Assembly: GCF_016863175.1 (NCBI RefSeq)
Contig: NZ_BOOJ01000052.1
Span: forward strand, 1 to 64,000
Length of the DNA stretch: 64,000 bases
From: Paraplanobispora siamensis
GTDB lineage: Bacteria > Actinomycetota > Actinomycetes > Streptosporangiales > Streptosporangiaceae
Direction of reading: 5' to 3'
A program made the position numbers and the translations under genes. Of the stretch, positions 1 through 7,520 are shown piece after piece; within the stretch, counting starts at the first letter, position 1, and each line of letters starts with the position of its first letter. The notes beneath the pieces are model-generated. The model was not told the origin of the DNA, searched no databases, and saw only the letters and a list, made by a program, of their open reading frames with translations.

Positions 1-1
1 C

Positions 2-235
2 CAGTGCCCCGACGACCTGGACGATGACGACCCCGACGCCGACATCAACGCCCCCATCGGATCGGGCGCGACCAAGGAGGAGGCGGTGCAGGCGCTGGCC
101 CGCATGCTGCGCCGCCTGACCTTCGGCTACATCCCCGCCGACAGTGGCGGCCCGGAGCTGTGCGTGGGCTGGGACGCCACCGCCGGCCGCCTGGCCGTCA
201 TCGACGACCGCGGCGAAGACGGCGGTGAGGCGTGA
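2..235 (+). CDS. Hypothetical protein, C-terminal fragment
   Basis: The reading frame is open from the window edge to TGA at 233-235, so only the last 77 residues are seen. The fragment begins with an Asp-rich stretch (DDLDDDDPD) and ends acidic (DRGEDGGEA). Its stop overlaps the GTG start of the next gene (GTGA), which indicates a co-translated operon entering from the left. No family is recognised. Confidence 0.6.
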   Translation, partial: QCPDDLDDDDPDADINAPIGSGATKEEAVQALARMLRRLTFGYIPADSGGPELCVGWDATAGRLAVIDDRGEDGGEA

Positions 236-660
236 ACAGCACCGATGAGATTCTGGAAGCGGGCATGGCCGCGGCCCTGGAGTCCTTCGACATCGTCTTC
301 ATCGACGCCACCACGCGGGGTGAGTCGCTGGACCAGCGGGTGGAGGCGGCTCTGCGGGCCGCGCTCCAGGCCCGTGACGCCATCCTGGCATCCGCCGGAT
401 ACCTGGTGGTTCCGGCACCCGTGCCGACGGATGAAGAGCTGGATGAGGCGGCGCGCTGGCTGGCGGAGGCCTCCCAGTGCCAGCGCTTCGCCGGGGAGAA
501 CTGGCGCAAACTGCGCTACCGGCCGCACCTGGTGGACTTCGCCGCGGGCAAGGCCCGCACGTTGCCCAAAGCCAGTCAAAGCGACCACGCTCAGGCGATC
601 ACCGCCGCCGAAACGATCTTGAAGAAGTACCCGGCGGAGCCCCCGAAGGAGCGGGTGTGA
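232..660 (+). CDS. Hypothetical protein (GYxVVP-type small phage protein)
   Basis: 142 residues from a GTG that overlaps the upstream stop. The middle carries a helix followed by AGYLVVPAPVPTDEEL. A similar helix then GY-x-(V/I)VP signature appears in two other unknown proteins here (58933 and 59886), so it may be one small family. ATG at 265 is an alternative start. A hairpin terminator follows immediately, so this gene ends the operon. Function unknown. Confidence 0.65.
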   Translation: MNSTDEILEAGMAAALESFDIVFIDATTRGESLDQRVEAALRAALQARDAILASAGYLVVPAPVPTDEELDEAARWLAEASQCQRFAGENWRKLRYRPHLVDFAAGKARTLPKASQSDHAQAITAAETILKKYPAEPPKERV

Positions 661-667
661 GCACCGG

Positions 668-691
668 AACCCCTTGCTATGCAGGGGTTTT
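668..691 (+). terminator. Rho-independent-like terminator
   Basis: Arms AACCCCT (668-674) and AGGGGTT (683-689) with an inner GC/GC pair, followed by TT. It lies directly after the stop codon at 660. Confidence 0.6.
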
Positions 692-933
692 CGCAGCGGG
701 CAATCCGGCGCGTCACGCCCCACGGACCACAGATTCGCGATACGGTGTCCTCGCGCTGCACCGTTCGGGAAACCGTCTGGGAACGCACGATAACTCCATA
801 GAAATAGCGACGGCGGCACGTTCGCACTGGGTTCCCGCCCAGTGGGAGCGAACTGCCGCCGCCGGTGCTCCGAAGGGTTGGCCCCCCTGCCGAAGCGCCA
901 CACCACCGGAACTCATCAGTGATTGGAACCCAC
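692..933. other. Leader / possible regulatory region upstream of replication genes
   Basis: No convincing gene. It holds a long interrupted hairpin at 812-860 (annotated separately) and an AT-richer patch near 790-808 (ATAACTCCATAGAAATAG) that could host a promoter. Frames crossing it are open only because of GC bias. Confidence 0.45.
812..860 (+). repeat. Three-part inverted repeat upstream of the replication initiator
   Basis: Nested arms GGCGGCA/TGCCGCC (812-818, 854-860), GTTCGC/GCGAAC and CTGGG/CCCAG around the loop TTCCCG. The symmetry could be a regulatory RNA hairpin in the leader of the rep operon or a protein-binding site. The choice is inference. Confidence 0.7.
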
Positions 934-1146
934 ATGAGTGATCCGACGATGCTGGGTACTAGCGTACCCGCAGACGTCCTCGCGGCAACACACGACACGC
1001 AAATCGGGCCTGCTGATCATGCAGAAAACCCCGCTGTCGCCGCCAAATCCGACCAGGCTGTAACCGCATCCTCGCGCGCTGTACTTAGCGCTTCAGCTGG
1101 ACGTGGACTTAGCGCCCACAGCGCCCGCCCGGCGGTGATCGCGTGA
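934..1146 (+). CDS. Possible small Ala-rich protein overlapping rep start
   Basis: 70 residues (MSDPTMLGTSVPADVL...), Ala/Ser-rich with no recognisable domain. The case for it being real is its position: its TGA (1144-1146) overlaps the GTG start of the initiator gene in the GTGA arrangement used throughout this window. The Shine-Dalgarno is poor (TTGGAACCCAC). It may be a leader peptide that couples translation into rep, or merely an open frame. Confidence 0.35.
   Translation: MSDPTMLGTSVPADVLAATHDTQIGPADHAENPAVAAKSDQAVTASSRAVLSASAGRGLSAHSARPAVIA
1076..1113. promoter_or_regulatory. Degenerate inverted copies of the class I operator core
   Basis: GCGCT-GTACTT-AGCGC (1076-1091) is an inverted repeat. 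A second CTTAGCGC occurs 20 bp on. On the minus strand these read GCGCTAAGTAC and GCGCTAAGTCC, resembling the GCTAAGTAC core of the class I operators. They lie just before the rep start, so autoregulation of replication by the same regulator is possible but weakly supported. Confidence 0.3.
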
Positions 1147-2561
1147 GCAACACGATCCGCCACGGAGCACGCGCAGCCGACGTCCTGGGCAAGCACTTCA
1201 TGACGGTCCACAACGCCGTATTCCGTGACCCGCGCCTCAAGCCGCAAGACATGGGGATCTTCGGGCACATCTGGAGCCATGAGGACGGCTTCGGCCTGAC
1301 CGTGGAGCAGATCTCCGAAGGCATGGACGCGGGTATCTCCCTGATCTCCGCCTCCCTCAAGCGCCTGGAGCAGTACGGGTACCTGGTACGGCGCCGCATC
1401 CGCAACGCCGACGGCACGCTGGCCGAATCGGTCTACGAAGTGACCGACATGCCCGAAGGCCTGCTCATCATCACCGAAGCGCCCTACGACGCCGAAGGAA
1501 ACCGCAGGTCGCAGCCAACATGCGAAAATCGCATCCTGGCTGGCGATCAAGGAATGCGCAGCTCAGGACCAACATGCGATTTTCCAAGCCTGGACGATCC
1601 AGGTCTGGAAAATCACGCGTCTCAGAAAACCAAGAGCAGAGAAGCACTATCCCCACTTCGTGGGGATAGTGCCGCGCAGGCGCCCGCGCGAATAGCCGAC
1701 CCAGCCGACGACGTCAAGCCCGATCAGAGCGACGCTCAAGCGACGGCCGGCCAGCCGCCCGTCGTCGACGTCCCGGCCAAGCCCAGCCGCGACCGGTCCT
1801 TCCAGCTGCCCGCCGACTGGGTTCCTGACGACGGCCTGCGCGCCTGGGCCCGCGACCAGGGCCTGACCGACCCGGTGATCGACACCACCGTGGCCGACTT
1901 CCGCCGCTACTGGTGCGAGGTGCAGGGCACCAAGCGGCGCACCGCCCGCGGCTGGGACGGCACCTTCCGCAACTGGGTGCGCAAGGATCTGGCCGATGCC
2001 GCCCGGCGCCGTACCCGGCCCGGCGCGGCCCCGCTGGCCGACCCTGAGGCCGAAGCCGCCGTCGGGAGGATCACCGGCTGGTGGTGGGCGATGTGGGAGC
2101 GCAAGGGCCCGATCCTGGACCAGTCCCGCGACGACCTGGAGCGCCTGGTACGCGCTGCGGTCTCTGCATCGCTGACGCTGGAGCCGCTGCCGCTGGCCGC
2201 CCAGCGCGTGCAGGAGGCGCTGCGCGCCTGCGCCCGCCCGGTGCCCTTCCGCGACCAGTTCCAGCGGGCCCTGCTGGGTGAGCCCGTCGGCCCCGGCGCC
2301 GGACGCCAGACCTACACCGGCGACGGCTGGGCCGACGGCTCATCGGCTGCGTCCTGGGCCGCCTGGGCAGGCCAGAGCACCGCACCCGACGCCCCGGCGG
2401 CCGGACCGGTGCCCGCCCCGGCCGCGCCCGGCGACGACGGCCCACCGCACACCCCGCCGCCCGCTCCGGTAGCCGACGGCGACGACAGCGCCGACGGCCG
2501 CAAGGCCACCTTCATGGCCCAGTGGGCGGCCATCAGCGGCGGTGGTCGCGATGCAGCCTGA
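1143..2561 (+). CDS. Replication initiator / replisome organiser (lambda O-like architecture)
   Basis: 472 residues from GTG. Residues about 10-110 look like a winged helix (AVFRDPRLKPQDMGIFGHIW... ISLISASLKRLEQYGYLVRRR), typical of phage/plasmid initiators of the DnaD/replisome-organiser kind. A Gln/Ser-rich linker follows, then a helical domain (PADWVPDDGLRAWARDQGL, RYWCEVQGTKRRTARGWDGTFRNWVRK) found at the C-terminus of many phage replication proteins, and a Pro/Ala-rich tail. The linker DNA (1521-1671) holds dense inverted repeats, as in lambda where the origin lies inside gene O. The next gene is a DnaC-like loader, matching the O-P order. The role is assigned by architecture and context, not by a diagnostic catalytic motif. 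Confidence 0.65.
   Translation: MSNTIRHGARAADVLGKHFMTVHNAVFRDPRLKPQDMGIFGHIWSHEDGFGLTVEQISEGMDAGISLISASLKRLEQYGYLVRRRIRNADGTLAESVYEVTDMPEGLLIITEAPYDAEGNRRSQPTCENRILAGDQGMRSSGPTCDFPSLDDPGLENHASQKTKSREALSPLRGDSAAQAPARIADPADDVKPDQSDAQATAGQPPVVDVPAKPSRDRSFQLPADWVPDDGLRAWARDQGLTDPVIDTTVADFRRYWCEVQGTKRRTARGWDGTFRNWVRKDLADAARRRTRPGAAPLADPEAEAAVGRITGWWWAMWERKGPILDQSRDDLERLVRAAVSASLTLEPLPLAAQRVQEALRACARPVPFRDQFQRALLGEPVGPGAGRQTYTGDGWADGSSAASWAAWAGQSTAPDAPAAGPVPAPAAPGDDGPPHTPPPAPVADGDDSADGRKATFMAQWAAISGGGRDAA
1521..1671 (+). other. Candidate replication origin inside the initiator gene
   Basis: Four dyads in 150 bp. TGCGA-AAA-TCGCA lies at 1521-1533. GATTTTCCA (1578-1586) pairs with TGGAAAATC (1606-1614), enclosing CCTGGA/TCCAGG. 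GCACTATCCCCAC (1644-1656) pairs perfectly with its complement at 1660-1672 around TTC. CCAACATGCGA is also directly repeated (1515 and 1569). The stretch is AT-richer than its surroundings and encodes the low-complexity linker of the initiator, so the codons are free to serve as a DNA signal. Origin function is inferred from the lambda precedent. Confidence 0.5.
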
Positions 2562-3417
2562 GCTGACCCCGGCCGTCGAAACCGAACCCGGCTACCTGCC
2601 CGTCCACCGCGACCCCGATGAGGTGCAGGAACCGCTCACCAGCGGCCACATCCTGTTCGGGGAGATCCTGCGCCGCGACCGCGACGGCATCGCCCTGGAG
2701 GCGATGCGGACCCGGCTGGCGGAGATCATCGCCCGCGGCGGGCACCTGACCGCCGTCGACGACTACGGGCCCGCCGACGTCGCCGCCGACGTCGACGCCC
2801 TGCGCCGCCGCAACAACCTGACCATCTGGCAGCGCCTGGTGGAGGACTGGCCCGACGGCGACTACCGGGATGCGACCCTGGAGACGCTGACGGCCGAACA
2901 GGGCGCCCAGGAGGTACGGGCCTGGGCCGCCAACCCGACCGCCCGCACCCTGGTCCTCAACGGCGACGTCGGCCGCGGCAAGACCCACGTGGCCTTCGCC
3001 GCCCTGGGCCACTTCGCCCACCAGGGGATGCGCGTGCACGCCGTCAGCGAAGCCCGCTACCTGACCGCGCTGCGCCCCGACGGCGGCGGCCTGCCCGCCT
3101 ACAGGGTCCGCCAGATGGCCGAAGACGCCGACGCCCTGCTGGTGGACGACCTGGGCGCCGGCCGCGACGTCAGCAAGCCGGTCACCGAATTCGCAGCCAC
3201 GGAGATCGGCTCCCTGATCTCCGCCTTCCTGCGGCGCGACAAGCGCCTGCTGATCACCACCAATCTCAACCCCGACCAGCTGGGCATCATGTACGGCCCG
3301 CGCATCATGTCCCGCCTGGTCCAGCAGGCCACCCCCATCTGGGTGGAGGGAGAAGACCGCCGCCCCTTCGTGCTGCCCAAGACCTGGGGCGGCCGACCGG
3401 CGACGCCCCGCTACTAA
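2551..3417 (+). CDS. DnaC/IstB-like replicative helicase loader ATPase
   Basis: 288 residues from ATG 2551, which overlaps the rep stop by 11 nt (GTG 2542 is an alternative). It carries Walker A NGDVGRGKTH (about residues 137-146), Walker B DADALLVDDLGAG and the sensor-I-like RLLITTNLNPDQL, with an Arg-rich C-terminal ...GPRIMSRLVQQ typical of DnaC-type AAA+ loaders. The N-terminal ~110 residues are family-specific and probably contact the helicase or the initiator. Its place after the initiator suggests that it delivers the host DnaB-type helicase to the phage/plasmid origin. No helicase or primase gene is seen nearby. Confidence 0.85.
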   Translation: MQPELTPAVETEPGYLPVHRDPDEVQEPLTSGHILFGEILRRDRDGIALEAMRTRLAEIIARGGHLTAVDDYGPADVAADVDALRRRNNLTIWQRLVEDWPDGDYRDATLETLTAEQGAQEVRAWAANPTARTLVLNGDVGRGKTHVAFAALGHFAHQGMRVHAVSEARYLTALRPDGGGLPAYRVRQMAEDADALLVDDLGAGRDVSKPVTEFAATEIGSLISAFLRRDKRLLITTNLNPDQLGIMYGPRIMSRLVQQATPIWVEGEDRRPFVLPKTWGGRPATPRY

Positions 3418-3430
3418 GTACCCGACACAG
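3413..3430 (+). promoter_or_regulatory. Degenerate class I operator at the end of the loader gene
   Basis: ACTAAGTACCCGACAC overlaps the TAA stop of the loader. It sits about 45 bp before the full operator at 3457, giving a tandem pair. The second half (GACAC instead of GTACA) is degraded, so this may be a lower-affinity site. Confidence 0.4.
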
Positions 3431-3444
3431 GCCTGCGCCTTCCC

Positions 3445-3529
3445 TCGACCCCGTCACTAAGTACCCGTACCATCGGCAGGACACGGCTCCGGGCCGTATC
3501 CGCGCCGGCACCCCCGGTAGAGCGAACCG
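3445..3529 (+). promoter_or_regulatory. Class I promoter-operator and AGAGCGA stem-loop for the RusA gene
   Basis: -35 TCGACC (3445), 17 bp, -10 TACCAT (3468), with the operator variant CACTAAGTACCCGTAC over the spacer. Two hairpins follow: ACGGC/GCCGT (3483-3497) and CGGT-AGAGCGA-ACCG (3515-3529). An AGGAG and ATG 3546 come next. This copy uses the CCCG spacer variant and has the extra upstream hairpin, as does the copy at 23563. Confidence 0.8.
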
Positions 3530-3545
3530 AGATCAGGAGACGGCC

Positions 3546-4376
3546 ATGACCATGACTCCCGCCTACACCACCACCCTCTTCCCGCGCGGCGACGCCATCT
3601 TGCACGAAGCCGCCCAGCTGCTGGCGCACGACTCCGACGCCTGCGTCATCGCCGCCATCCGCGCCGCCGCCGGAGGTGGCCCCACCGGCTACGACCGGGC
3701 AGAAGCGGTGCTGTGGTGGCTGACCCGCCAGCTGGGCTACACCCACCCCGCCGACCTGGCCGACTGGCAGGAAGGCCACCGGCCCGACCAGGTGCTGGCC
3801 GTTCTGCACCAGGCCGCCGACGCCATCACCCTGACGGAGACGGCCGACCCGACCGCTACCGAACCGCTCATCACCATCCACGTGCACGGCAACCCCGCCC
3901 CGCAGGGCAGCAAACGCCCCATCGGCAAGGGCAAGATGATCGAATCGTCGGCGGCGGTCAAGCCGTGGCGCGACAACGTCAAGGCCGCCGCCATGGTGGA
4001 GATCGCCAACCGCAACCGGCGCGGCCGACCCTTCCCCGGGCCCGTCGACGGCCCCCTGGCCGTAGAGATGATCTTCACGATGGGCGACAAGCCCCTCAGC
4101 CGCCCCCGCTGGTGGCTGGAGGGCAAGATCTGGTGGCCCACGGGGCCAGCCTGGTCACGGCTGCTGTGGTGGCGCCCGGCCAGCGCCCCGGACCTGTCGA
4201 AGCTGCTGCGCTCCACCGAAGACGCCCTCACCGACGCCCGCGTCTGGCGCGACGACGCCCGCGTGGTGGAGTACCGGCGCGCCGCCAAGGTCTTCATCGG
4301 CCAGCCCGGCGAACGCGACGCCCTGCGCACCCCCGGCGCCGTCATCCGCATCTGGGCCGTACCCGCCACCGCCTGA
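3546..4376 (+). CDS. DUF6197-like domain fused to RusA-type Holliday junction resolvase
   Basis: 276 residues. Residues about 1-100 resemble DUF6197 (AILHEAAQLLAHD...LADWQEGHRPDQVLAVLHQAAD), a small domain common in Streptomyces and its phages. Residues about 108-276 are RusA-like: HGNPAPQGSKRP opens the fold, and PDLSKLLRSTEDAL followed by WRDDARVVE gives the conserved acidic residues that coordinate Mg2+. RusA enzymes cut four-way junctions during phage recombination and replication. It is longer than a typical RusA (about 120-150 aa) because of the N-terminal fusion. Start ATG 3546 follows AGGAGACGGCC. Confidence 0.85.
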   Translation: MTMTPAYTTTLFPRGDAILHEAAQLLAHDSDACVIAAIRAAAGGGPTGYDRAEAVLWWLTRQLGYTHPADLADWQEGHRPDQVLAVLHQAADAITLTETADPTATEPLITIHVHGNPAPQGSKRPIGKGKMIESSAAVKPWRDNVKAAAMVEIANRNRRGRPFPGPVDGPLAVEMIFTMGDKPLSRPRWWLEGKIWWPTGPAWSRLLWWRPASAPDLSKLLRSTEDALTDARVWRDDARVVEYRRAAKVFIGQPGERDALRTPGAVIRIWAVPATA

Positions 4377-4436
4377 GCCGTACGGCGCGGCCCCGGCCGG
4401 GGCCGCGCCCCACCCGCGTGAACGACGAAGAGGGCC

Positions 4437-5177
4437 ATGACCGACACTCCCAGTCCGGCCACCCTGGCCGGCATCACCCCCACCTGGCGCGGCCAACCAC
4501 CCCAGCGCGTCCCCATCGCGCACCAGCCCACGCCCGCCTGGCGCACCATCACCGACGCCAGCATCCCCCACGCCCTCACCCTGCCCCACCCCTTCCGCCA
4601 GCCGGCAGCCGTCGCCACCGACGCCTCCCTGGACATCACCGCCACCCTGGCCATCTGGGCCGTGGTGCACTCCGACGGCCGCGCCTGGTTCGGCTGGTAC
4701 CGCGCAGAGGCCACCAACACCCTGTCAGCCGAACTGGAGGCCATGGCCCAGGGCCTGGCCACCTGCGACGGCGGCCCCACCCTGCTGCTGACCGACGCCG
4801 CCGAGGCCGCCCACATCGCCCGCGGCCTGGCCGACGGCCTCCCGCTGACCGCCACCACCCGGGGCGCGCTGCACCTGGACTCCCTGGCCCGGCTGAAAGA
4901 CCAGATGAGCCGCCGCAGCGTGGACATCGACGTCACCCCCGGCCCCGCCAAGCACACCTCCCCGCCCGGCCTGGTGGGCGTCGCCGACCAGCTGGCCTGG
5001 AGCATCCTGCGCTTCCTGCTGGACGACGTCGACCCGCGCAGCCCGGCCGCCTGGGACTGGCTGACCGGCCCGGCCGTATCACGCCCCGCCGTCCGCGCGA
5101 CCCTGGCCCGGCGCTATCGCGCCTGGCTGCGCCAGCCCCGTGCCGCACCTACCGCCGGTGACGCGAATCCACCATGA
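4437..5177 (+). CDS. RNase H-like nuclease domain protein
   Basis: 246 residues. After an N-terminal extension, the RNase H acidic set appears in order: VATDAS (first Asp), SAELEAMAQGL (Glu), LLLTDAAEAA (second Asp) and GVADQLAW (final Asp), which matches RNase HI spacing. It could remove RNA primers or R-loops during replication. It is a paralogue of the second half of the 5782 protein (shared FGWYRAEATNTLSAELEA-like segment). Weak upstream Shine-Dalgarno GAAGAGGGCC. Confidence 0.75.
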   Translation: MTDTPSPATLAGITPTWRGQPPQRVPIAHQPTPAWRTITDASIPHALTLPHPFRQPAAVATDASLDITATLAIWAVVHSDGRAWFGWYRAEATNTLSAELEAMAQGLATCDGGPTLLLTDAAEAAHIARGLADGLPLTATTRGALHLDSLARLKDQMSRRSVDIDVTPGPAKHTSPPGLVGVADQLAWSILRFLLDDVDPRSPAAWDWLTGPAVSRPAVRATLARRYRAWLRQPRAAPTAGDANPP

Positions 5178-5216
5178 GCCCGGACACCGGCTGATCCCCG
5201 CCGGGCACCCCCGGAA

Positions 5217-5237
5217 AGATGTACATCATGTACATCT
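5217..5237 (+). promoter_or_regulatory. Palindromic operator of the toxin-antitoxin pair
   Basis: Two overlapping GATGTACATC-type palindromes form one near-perfect 21-bp dyad about 20 bp before the antitoxin start, the usual place for autoregulation by a Phd/YefM antitoxin. The GTAC core is shared with class I operators but the flanks differ. Confidence 0.65.
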
Positions 5238-5255
5238 CGCGGGTACGGTGAAGAC

Positions 5256-5549
5256 ATGAGCAGCGAACCCATGGGCGTGGCCGACGCCCGCAAGCAGCTG
5301 GGCACCCTCATCGCCCGCGCCGTGCACCGCCACACCCCCACCGTCATCAGCCGCAGCACCCACGAACGCGCCGTCATCATCTCCGAAGAGGACTACCGCG
5401 ATCTGGTCGCCCTGCGCCGCGCCCGCGAAGAGGCCACCGTCGCCAAGATGATCGCCGACACCGACGCCGGCACCCTGCCCGTAGCCACCTTCGACGACCC
5501 GGCTGACGTGTACGCCGCCGTCGGCCTCACCCCGTCCCCCGGTCGGTGA
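5256..5549 (+). CDS. Type II antitoxin, Phd/YefM family
   Basis: 97 residues. The N-terminal VADARKQLGTLIARAVHRHTPTVISRS...RAVIISEEDYRDLVALRR is the canonical Phd/YefM fold that dimerises on DNA. The C-terminal tail should wrap the toxin. The stop overlaps the toxin GTG (GTGA). It lies between two RNase H-like genes, a likely insertion. It probably stabilises the element by post-segregational killing and represses its own promoter at 5217. Confidence 0.85.
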   Translation: MSSEPMGVADARKQLGTLIARAVHRHTPTVISRSTHERAVIISEEDYRDLVALRRAREEATVAKMIADTDAGTLPVATFDDPADVYAAVGLTPSPGR

Positions 5550-5785
5550 AACGCCGCCTGGTGCTCTCCCCGGCCGCCATCGACACCCTGGCCGCCACCG
5601 CCCCCGTCCTGCGGCGCACCATCACCGACACCATCCTGGACCTCATCGCCGACCCCGAACCGATCGGCGCCCGCCCCTACGGCAGCATCCCCAGCGCCAT
5701 GGAGATCACCACCGACACCTACCGGATCGTCTACACCCACGGCCCCGACCACGTATCCGTATGGATCATCCAGCCCAACACATGA
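5546..5785 (+). CDS. Type II toxin, RelE/ParE superfamily
   Basis: 79 residues from GTG. KRRLVLSPAAIDTLA... starts the fold, PYGSIPSAMEITTDTYRIVYTHG is the central strand pair, and it ends VSVWIIQPNT. Size and order after a Phd/YefM antitoxin match RelE/ParE toxins. Whether it cuts mRNA (RelE) or poisons gyrase (ParE) cannot be decided from the sequence. Its stop overlaps the next ATG (ATGA), so the downstream RNase H gene is co-translated with the toxin. Confidence 0.8.
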   Translation: MKRRLVLSPAAIDTLAATAPVLRRTITDTILDLIADPEPIGARPYGSIPSAMEITTDTYRIVYTHGPDHVSVWIIQPNT

Positions 5786-7167
5786 ACGCCACCGAACCCG
5801 CACCCTTTCCCGCCGTCGGCCCGGTGACCTCACCCCCCGACAGCCTGGTGCCCACCCACACCCACACCCGCCCCTACCGCGCGCTCTTCCCCGACATGAA
5901 CGGCGACCCCCACCTCATCGCCGTCACCGCCCTGACCGGAGACGGCCTGGGCGTGTGGGCCGCCGTCGCCGGCGACGGCGGCGCCCGCTACGGCTGGTAC
6001 ACCGCGCCCCGCACCGACCCCACCGCCGCCATCCTGGAAGCCATGCACTGGGCGTTGAAGAGCGTGCCCGCTCACCAAAGCGTCCGCCTGGCCACCACCT
6101 CCACCGCCGCCATCTCCGCGGCCACCCGCCTGGCCCAAGGCCTCCCCCCATCCAACAAGACGCTGCACCCGGCCACCGTGAAGGCCCTGGCCTACCAACT
6201 GCGGCGACGGCCGATCGACCTGTACCTCATCGACCACACCAGCACTTCCCCCGACCACGACGCCGTCGCGCTGAGAGGTCTAGCCGCCCGCCTGGCCTGG
6301 ACCGCGCTCCGTTTCGCCAAGCACGGCATCGCCGTCGACGACCCCGCCGCCCAACGCTGGCTGGCCTCCGACGCTCTGCGCACCTGCACCAGCAATGCCA
6401 GCCTGCGCACCGCCTGGCAGGCTCCCGGCCACCCCGGTCACCAGCCTGAAAAGCCATGGACCCGGGACCGCCGTACCGGGGACATGCAGTGGATCCCCTT
6501 CGACAGCACCCACGGCCCCTACACCCTGCACCTGGCCGGCCTGGACGGCGACTCCGCCTGCATCGCCACCGACGCCTCCACCGACAGCGGCCTAGGCGGC
6601 ACTCACAGGATCGGCGCCTGGGCCGCCGTCCGCGGCGACGGTGCGGCCTGGTTCGGCTGGTACACCGCGCCCCGCACCAACGCCGTATCGGCCGAACTGG
6701 AAGCCGTCTGCCAGGGCCTGGCCACCTATGAGTCCGGCCAGGAGATCCACCTGATCATCGACAGCACCAGCGCCGCCGACGTCATCACCAGCCGCACCAC
6801 CGTCCGCAGCAGCCGCCCCCGCGCCGTGACCCGCGGCGTCCTGCACAAGAAAACCCTGACCCGCCTGACCAACAAACTCCTCACCCGCAGCGTGCACATC
6901 GAACAGATCAGCGAACCCCGCCTGCGGTCGTCAACCAACCCGCTGCTGGGCATCGCCGACAGGCTGGCCTGGACCGCGCTCCAGTTCGCCCGCGAAGGCA
7001 TCGACCCCGACAGCGACCAGGCCGCCGAATGGCTGAACTCCTCCGCCCTGCGCAACGCCTCCTGGCGGAAAAGCCTGCTGACCTCCTGGCGACGCTGGCG
7101 GCAAGGCTTCCCGCTCAAGCCCGCCGCCGGAGCCGAACCATCGCCGACCGGAGATGCCCCCACATGA
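5782..7167 (+). CDS. Tandem RNase H-like protein: degenerate plus intact domain
   Basis: 461 residues starting at the ATG that overlaps the toxin stop. The first half (about 25-205) has the RNase H layout but has lost acids: TALTGDG, AILEAMHWAL keeps Glu, LATTSTAAI lacks the second Asp, and RGLAARLAW replaces the final Asp by Ala. The second half (about 250-455) keeps all four: IATDAST, SAELEAVCQGL, LIIDSTSAAD and GIADRLAW. A pseudo-domain plus an active domain suggests regulation or substrate binding by the dead half. With the 4437 gene this makes three related domains in 3 kb. Confidence 0.7.
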   Translation: MNATEPAPFPAVGPVTSPPDSLVPTHTHTRPYRALFPDMNGDPHLIAVTALTGDGLGVWAAVAGDGGARYGWYTAPRTDPTAAILEAMHWALKSVPAHQSVRLATTSTAAISAATRLAQGLPPSNKTLHPATVKALAYQLRRRPIDLYLIDHTSTSPDHDAVALRGLAARLAWTALRFAKHGIAVDDPAAQRWLASDALRTCTSNASLRTAWQAPGHPGHQPEKPWTRDRRTGDMQWIPFDSTHGPYTLHLAGLDGDSACIATDASTDSGLGGTHRIGAWAAVRGDGAAWFGWYTAPRTNAVSAELEAVCQGLATYESGQEIHLIIDSTSAADVITSRTTVRSSRPRAVTRGVLHKKTLTRLTNKLLTRSVHIEQISEPRLRSSTNPLLGIADRLAWTALQFAREGIDPDSDQAAEWLNSSALRNASWRKSLLTSWRRWRQGFPLKPAAGAEPSPTGDAPT

Positions 7168-7517
7168 TGGATGACCTGATCGGGTTTCTGAACGCCCGGC
7201 TGGACGAAGACCGCACCACGGCCGACGACGAATCAGCCGCCGGCACCCGCTACACGGCCGACCGCATCCACAAAGACGTCGCCGCCGACCGGAAACTGAT
7301 CGCCCGCTACACCGCCGCGGTGGAAAGCCACGCCCACGCCCTCCAGATGCTCCGCAGCCTGGCAGGAGACCCCGACGCCGATCCCGCCCGCCGCGCCGCC
7401 GCGCAAGAGGACGTCGCCGCCTGCCACGGGCAGGCCGCCGCTCTGCTGGCCGTGCTGGAAGACCGCGCCGAACGCTTCGACGACCACCCCGACTACCAGC
7501 CCTCCTGGCGGCCCTGA
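7164..7517 (+). CDS. DUF6221 family protein
   Basis: 117 residues from ATG 7164 (overlaps the upstream stop). MMDDLIGFLNARLDEDRTTA..., RIHKDVAADRKLIARY and the terminal DDHPDYQPSWRP match the DUF6221 pattern common in Streptomyces genomes and phages. Function unknown. It ends the plus-strand replication operon and converges with the minus-strand gene three bases away. Confidence 0.75.
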   Translation: MMDDLIGFLNARLDEDRTTADDESAAGTRYTADRIHKDVAADRKLIARYTAAVESHAHALQMLRSLAGDPDADPARRAAAQEDVAACHGQAAALLAVLEDRAERFDDHPDYQPSWRP

Positions 7518-7520
7518 CCC

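Noticed and set aside
127-906. Minus-strand open frame of 259 codons
   Set aside because: Shadow frame opposite the 232 gene; Arg/Gly/Pro-rich composition typical of antisense GC-rich frames, and no ribosome site.
661-933. tRNA-like hairpins before rep
   Set aside because: Arms do not form a cloverleaf, with no T-arm or anticodon arm consensus. I saw no tRNA or rRNA anywhere in the window, though a covariance scan would be the decisive test.
3713-5161. 482-codon plus-strand frame over RusA and RNase H
   Set aside because: Composition is almost entirely R, P, H, G and A, with no domain; it overlaps two genes with clear motifs.
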